64,000 nt of DNA from Lacrimispora defluvii (lineage in GTDB: Bacteria > Bacillota > Clostridia > Lachnospirales > Lachnospiraceae): assembly GCA_013036995.1 (NCBI GenBank), contig JAAOXG010000002.1, forward strand, positions 62,001-126,000, given 5' to 3'. A program made the translations under genes and the position numbers. The notes under the pieces are model-generated. The model made no database searches. It was not told where the DNA came from and worked only from the letters and a program-made list of their open reading frames with translations. Positions 62,317-64,000 of the stretch are shown in pieces. Numbering within the stretch: the first letter of the stretch is position 1; each line of letters begins with the position of its first letter.

Positions 62317-62681
62317 TGTGCCACCTCCTGCTTTGGTGGCTCTGCCAGTCCGAACACCATGAGTGCCATGTTGTATCCTCGTACCTGGTGTGCGAATGGC
62401 TTTACTTTAATCGGTGGGTCTATGAGTGGTACTGGGTTCGGGTTCATCCTCTCCCTGTCGACTGCTGCCATGACTGCATTCAGCTTCTGTCGCTCTGCTT
62501 CTATACTCGGTGGCAGATTTACAATGCCTGCCAGTCTGTTCAGAAGTTCGATGTCAGCCGGTCCGCTTAGTGTCTGGGTCTGCCTGCTCCACTTCATCTT
62601 TCCCCACGATTTGATTATTGTGAATTGGACGTTGTCTGCTTCTCTGATGAGTATCTGACCGTCCTTCATTGCCATTTTCAT
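62313..62681 (-). CDS. N-terminal segment of a phage SNF2-type helicase
   Basis: The 122-residue product has WGKMKWSRQTQTLSGPAD and PFAHQVRGYNMALMVFG, the start of phage SNF2/DEAD helicases, but stops just before the Walker A region expected next. AAAGGA precedes the ATG at 62681. The next gene starts inside its stop codon (ATGA). It is either a truncated helicase or a retained stand-alone domain. Confidence 0.65.
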   Translation of the reverse strand: MKMAMKDGQILIREADNVQFTIIKSWGKMKWSRQTQTLSGPADIELLNRLAGIVNLPPSIEAERQKLNAVMAAVDRERMNPNPVPLIDPPIKVKPFAHQVRGYNMALMVFGLAEPPKQEVAQ

Positions 62682-62740
62682 CGTGTCGTTTCCTTTCTGT
62701 GACCTGCGTATAAAGGTCGTATAATATTCCCATATCGCTC

Positions 62741-63460
62741 CTACTTTTCTGTGTAGAATGTGTGGTTTCCGTGTTTGAATAATTCCTTGAGGTGGGTGCT
62801 GTGCCATGTATCTTCGTCTGTGGTTCTCTCAAAGTACAATGCTCCGTGGCTCTCATCCCAGTGCTGCACCTGCACCATCTCCAGTGCTCGGTAGCAGTCC
62901 TCATTCGGCTCTACCCTGTCATATCTTCCGTTCGTGTAGGATGTGAATGCGTTTTCTTCCTCGATAACCTCTTTGATGGTATTCGGGAAGTTGTCGCTCC
63001 ATACCCTGTTCAGTACCGTAAGTATGACCAGTGCTTTCCCTTCGGTATCTTCTCCCTCGGCTTCTGCCATGGCGATTTTCGCTAACATATAGGCTTCGTC
63101 TGCATCCCAGTCCATGCTCCCGATTCCAGTCTTACTGATTGTCGTTCCCATGTTCTGTTCCACCTGTGCGTTCAGAACTGCGTTGTAGAATGCCTGCTCG
63201 CTTTCCTGTTCTGCTCTTAGGTATTCCTCTCGTTCTGCCATCATTGCTTCGTAGTCATCAATATCCCACCAAACCCAGCAGTATTCTATCTGTCCGTAGT
63301 GCTCTGGAGGACTAGGTGGCTCGTATGTATCAAACATAAATGCTCCGATGAATAACCCTCCGATAACCAGTCCGCATCCTATTCCTGCTGCCAGTTCTAC
63401 TACCAGTTCCTTTACCTTTGCTTTCAGTGCTCTTTTCTGTCTACGTGTTAAATGCTTCAA
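62741..63460 (-). CDS. SleB/Hydrolase_2-type cell-wall hydrolase with membrane anchor
   Basis: A 239-residue protein with one hydrophobic helix (about 22-43), a charged stalk, and a C-terminal Hydrolase_2 domain (AKIAMAEAEGEDTEGKALVILTVLNRV, ALYFERTTDED, HGNHTFY). The family cleaves peptidoglycan. The TTG at 63460 has GAGGAGG 10 nt upstream. It is a common small gene in the early region of gut Firmicutes prophages. Confidence 0.75.
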   Translation of the reverse strand: MKHLTRRQKRALKAKVKELVVELAAGIGCGLVIGGLFIGAFMFDTYEPPSPPEHYGQIEYCWVWWDIDDYEAMMAEREEYLRAEQESEQAFYNAVLNAQVEQNMGTTISKTGIGSMDWDADEAYMLAKIAMAEAEGEDTEGKALVILTVLNRVWSDNFPNTIKEVIEEENAFTSYTNGRYDRVEPNEDCYRALEMVQVQHWDESHGALYFERTTDEDTWHSTHLKELFKHGNHTFYTEK

Positions 63461-63476
63461 TCGTCATGTACCTCCT

Positions 63477-63629
63477 CTACTTCTCGACTGCCTCCAGTCG
63501 CTTCTCTTTCTTGTTATACAAAATCAATTCACTGTCATTCTCTGCATGGAGCATATAGTCATCCGGGTTCTTCCCTGCGTTGCTCACTATCTGTTTCTGT
63601 TTCCATGTCAGTTTCTTTGGCTGTTTCAT
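63477..63629 (-). CDS. Small phage protein (DUF6906-like)
   Basis: A 50-residue basic protein (KKLTWKQKQIVSNAGKNPDDYM, LILYNKKEKRLEAV) with AGGAGG before the ATG. It resembles short proteins found next to SleB-like genes in Firmicutes prophages. Role unknown. Confidence 0.6.
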   Translation of the reverse strand: MKQPKKLTWKQKQIVSNAGKNPDDYMLHAENDSELILYNKKEKRLEAVEK

Positions 63630-63647
63630 GCTTTTGTTCCTCCTACA

Positions 63648-63845
63648 TTACTTGACTTTTACCAGTACCTCATTCATGCTCTCTAGGCTTGTTGGGTCTG
63701 GCATGGAACAGGTTCTCCAAGGGTCTTGAAGAAAAACTGTTCTTTCCATGCTCCCTGAGTATTGTTTGGGGTAGCTGTACTTAGTTGCCTGCAGTGCGGT
63801 GTTTTCATTCCCGCCATCGGTGTTAAATCGCACCCACGCATCCAT
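63648..63845 (-). CDS. Phage gene fragment, start uncertain
   Basis: Sixty-five residues in this frame look protein-like (WVRFNTDGGNENTALQATKYSYPKQY, MNEVLVKVK). The same frame continues plausibly upstream for about 20 codons to a TAA, without a good start. Another frame overlaps it to 63940. It may be the end of a broken gene. Confidence 0.35.
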   Translation of the reverse strand: MDAWVRFNTDGGNENTALQATKYSYPKQYSGSMERTVFLQDPWRTCSMPDPTSLESMNEVLVKVK

Positions 63846-64000
63846 GCTCCCGATGTTCTCTCTCTGCGTGTTCTCATCTGCCTCCGAACCGTTGTTATTT
63901 TACTTGGGCTTGCGTTCCCTATCCCAATTTCGACAGCCATCCATGCAGGCTCACTTCCTGCTGCCGGGGCGACTTATTGCATCGGCTCGTCCACACCTAT

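Larger units (their letters stand above)
55500..64000. mobile_element. Prophage remnant, continues past the right edge
   Basis: This block has higher GC and different codon use from the 22-54 kb chromosome, and carries a repressor-like gene, an endolysin, baseplate and tail genes, a cytosine methyltransferase, a helicase fragment, and small early genes. Several genes end or begin at unnatural joints. No integrase, terminase, portal or capsid gene is in the window; they may lie further right or be lost. Confidence 0.75.

Noticed and set aside
1-64000. CRISPR arrays, tRNA or rRNA genes
   Set aside because: No regular direct-repeat array with spacers, no cloverleaf and no rRNA-like stretch was seen on reading.

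Overview
The window looks like part of the chromosome of a low-GC, anaerobic, gut-type Clostridia, most probably a Lachnospiraceae. The reasons are the gene content (class 1B PyrD/PyrK pair, Rex, YebC, CNNM/HlyC, tandem NifI-type PII proteins, ferredoxin-like proteins, strong AGGAGG ribosome sites) and the types of mobile DNA. Most genes lie on the minus strand. No tRNA, rRNA or CRISPR array was seen.

Region 1 (1-12.2 kb): a truncated GyrB/ParE-type topoisomerase gene at the left edge, preceded by a tight cluster reading ROK regulator, ABC importer (lipoprotein, permease, ATPase), AprA-like flavoprotein, short AprB-like ferredoxin, and two different PII proteins resembling NifI1 and NifI2. 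No nitrogenase or sulfate-reduction gene is in view, so the PII pair probably controls this transport and redox system. This is the best candidate for an undescribed system. Upstream lie a short UvrA paralogue and a MerR/GyrI-type regulator behind a typical MerR-type promoter, and a flavodoxin-domain protein.

Region 2 (12.2-21.8 kb) is mobile DNA: an IS110 element on the opposite strand, a NapH-like Fe-S protein and an ArsP-type permease fragment cut by an IS1380 element with 15-bp terminal repeats, then a mobilizable island (relaxase, MobC, a block of nested inverted repeats, an AbrB/PIN toxin-antitoxin pair and a ParM-like actin with a small partner). No integrase is seen.

Region 3 (21.9-54 kb) is ordinary chromosome: pyrF-pyrK-pyrD, a cysteine-cluster protein, two nitroreductases, PepF, two convergent GNAT acetyltransferases, a PocR-sensor/chemoreceptor hybrid, YebC, a CNNM/HlyC protein, nnr-alr-ndoA, rex divergent from an ABC-F ATPase, a choline-binding-repeat protein, purA/purB/purF/purC with a LysR gene, a lysine riboswitch controlling dapA-dapB, a CobA-type adenosyltransferase, a double OB-fold SSB, and typA with a terminator-like hairpin in its leader.

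Region 4 (54.3-64 kb): an IS30-family transposase, then a prophage remnant with clearly different base and codon use. It has a short rightward module (tiny hydrophobic ORFs, structured noncoding DNA, a repressor-like gene) and a leftward module (early genes, a cytosine methyltransferase, tail and baseplate genes, endolysin). Several genes are joined across apparent deletion junctions, so the prophage looks compacted and probably defective.
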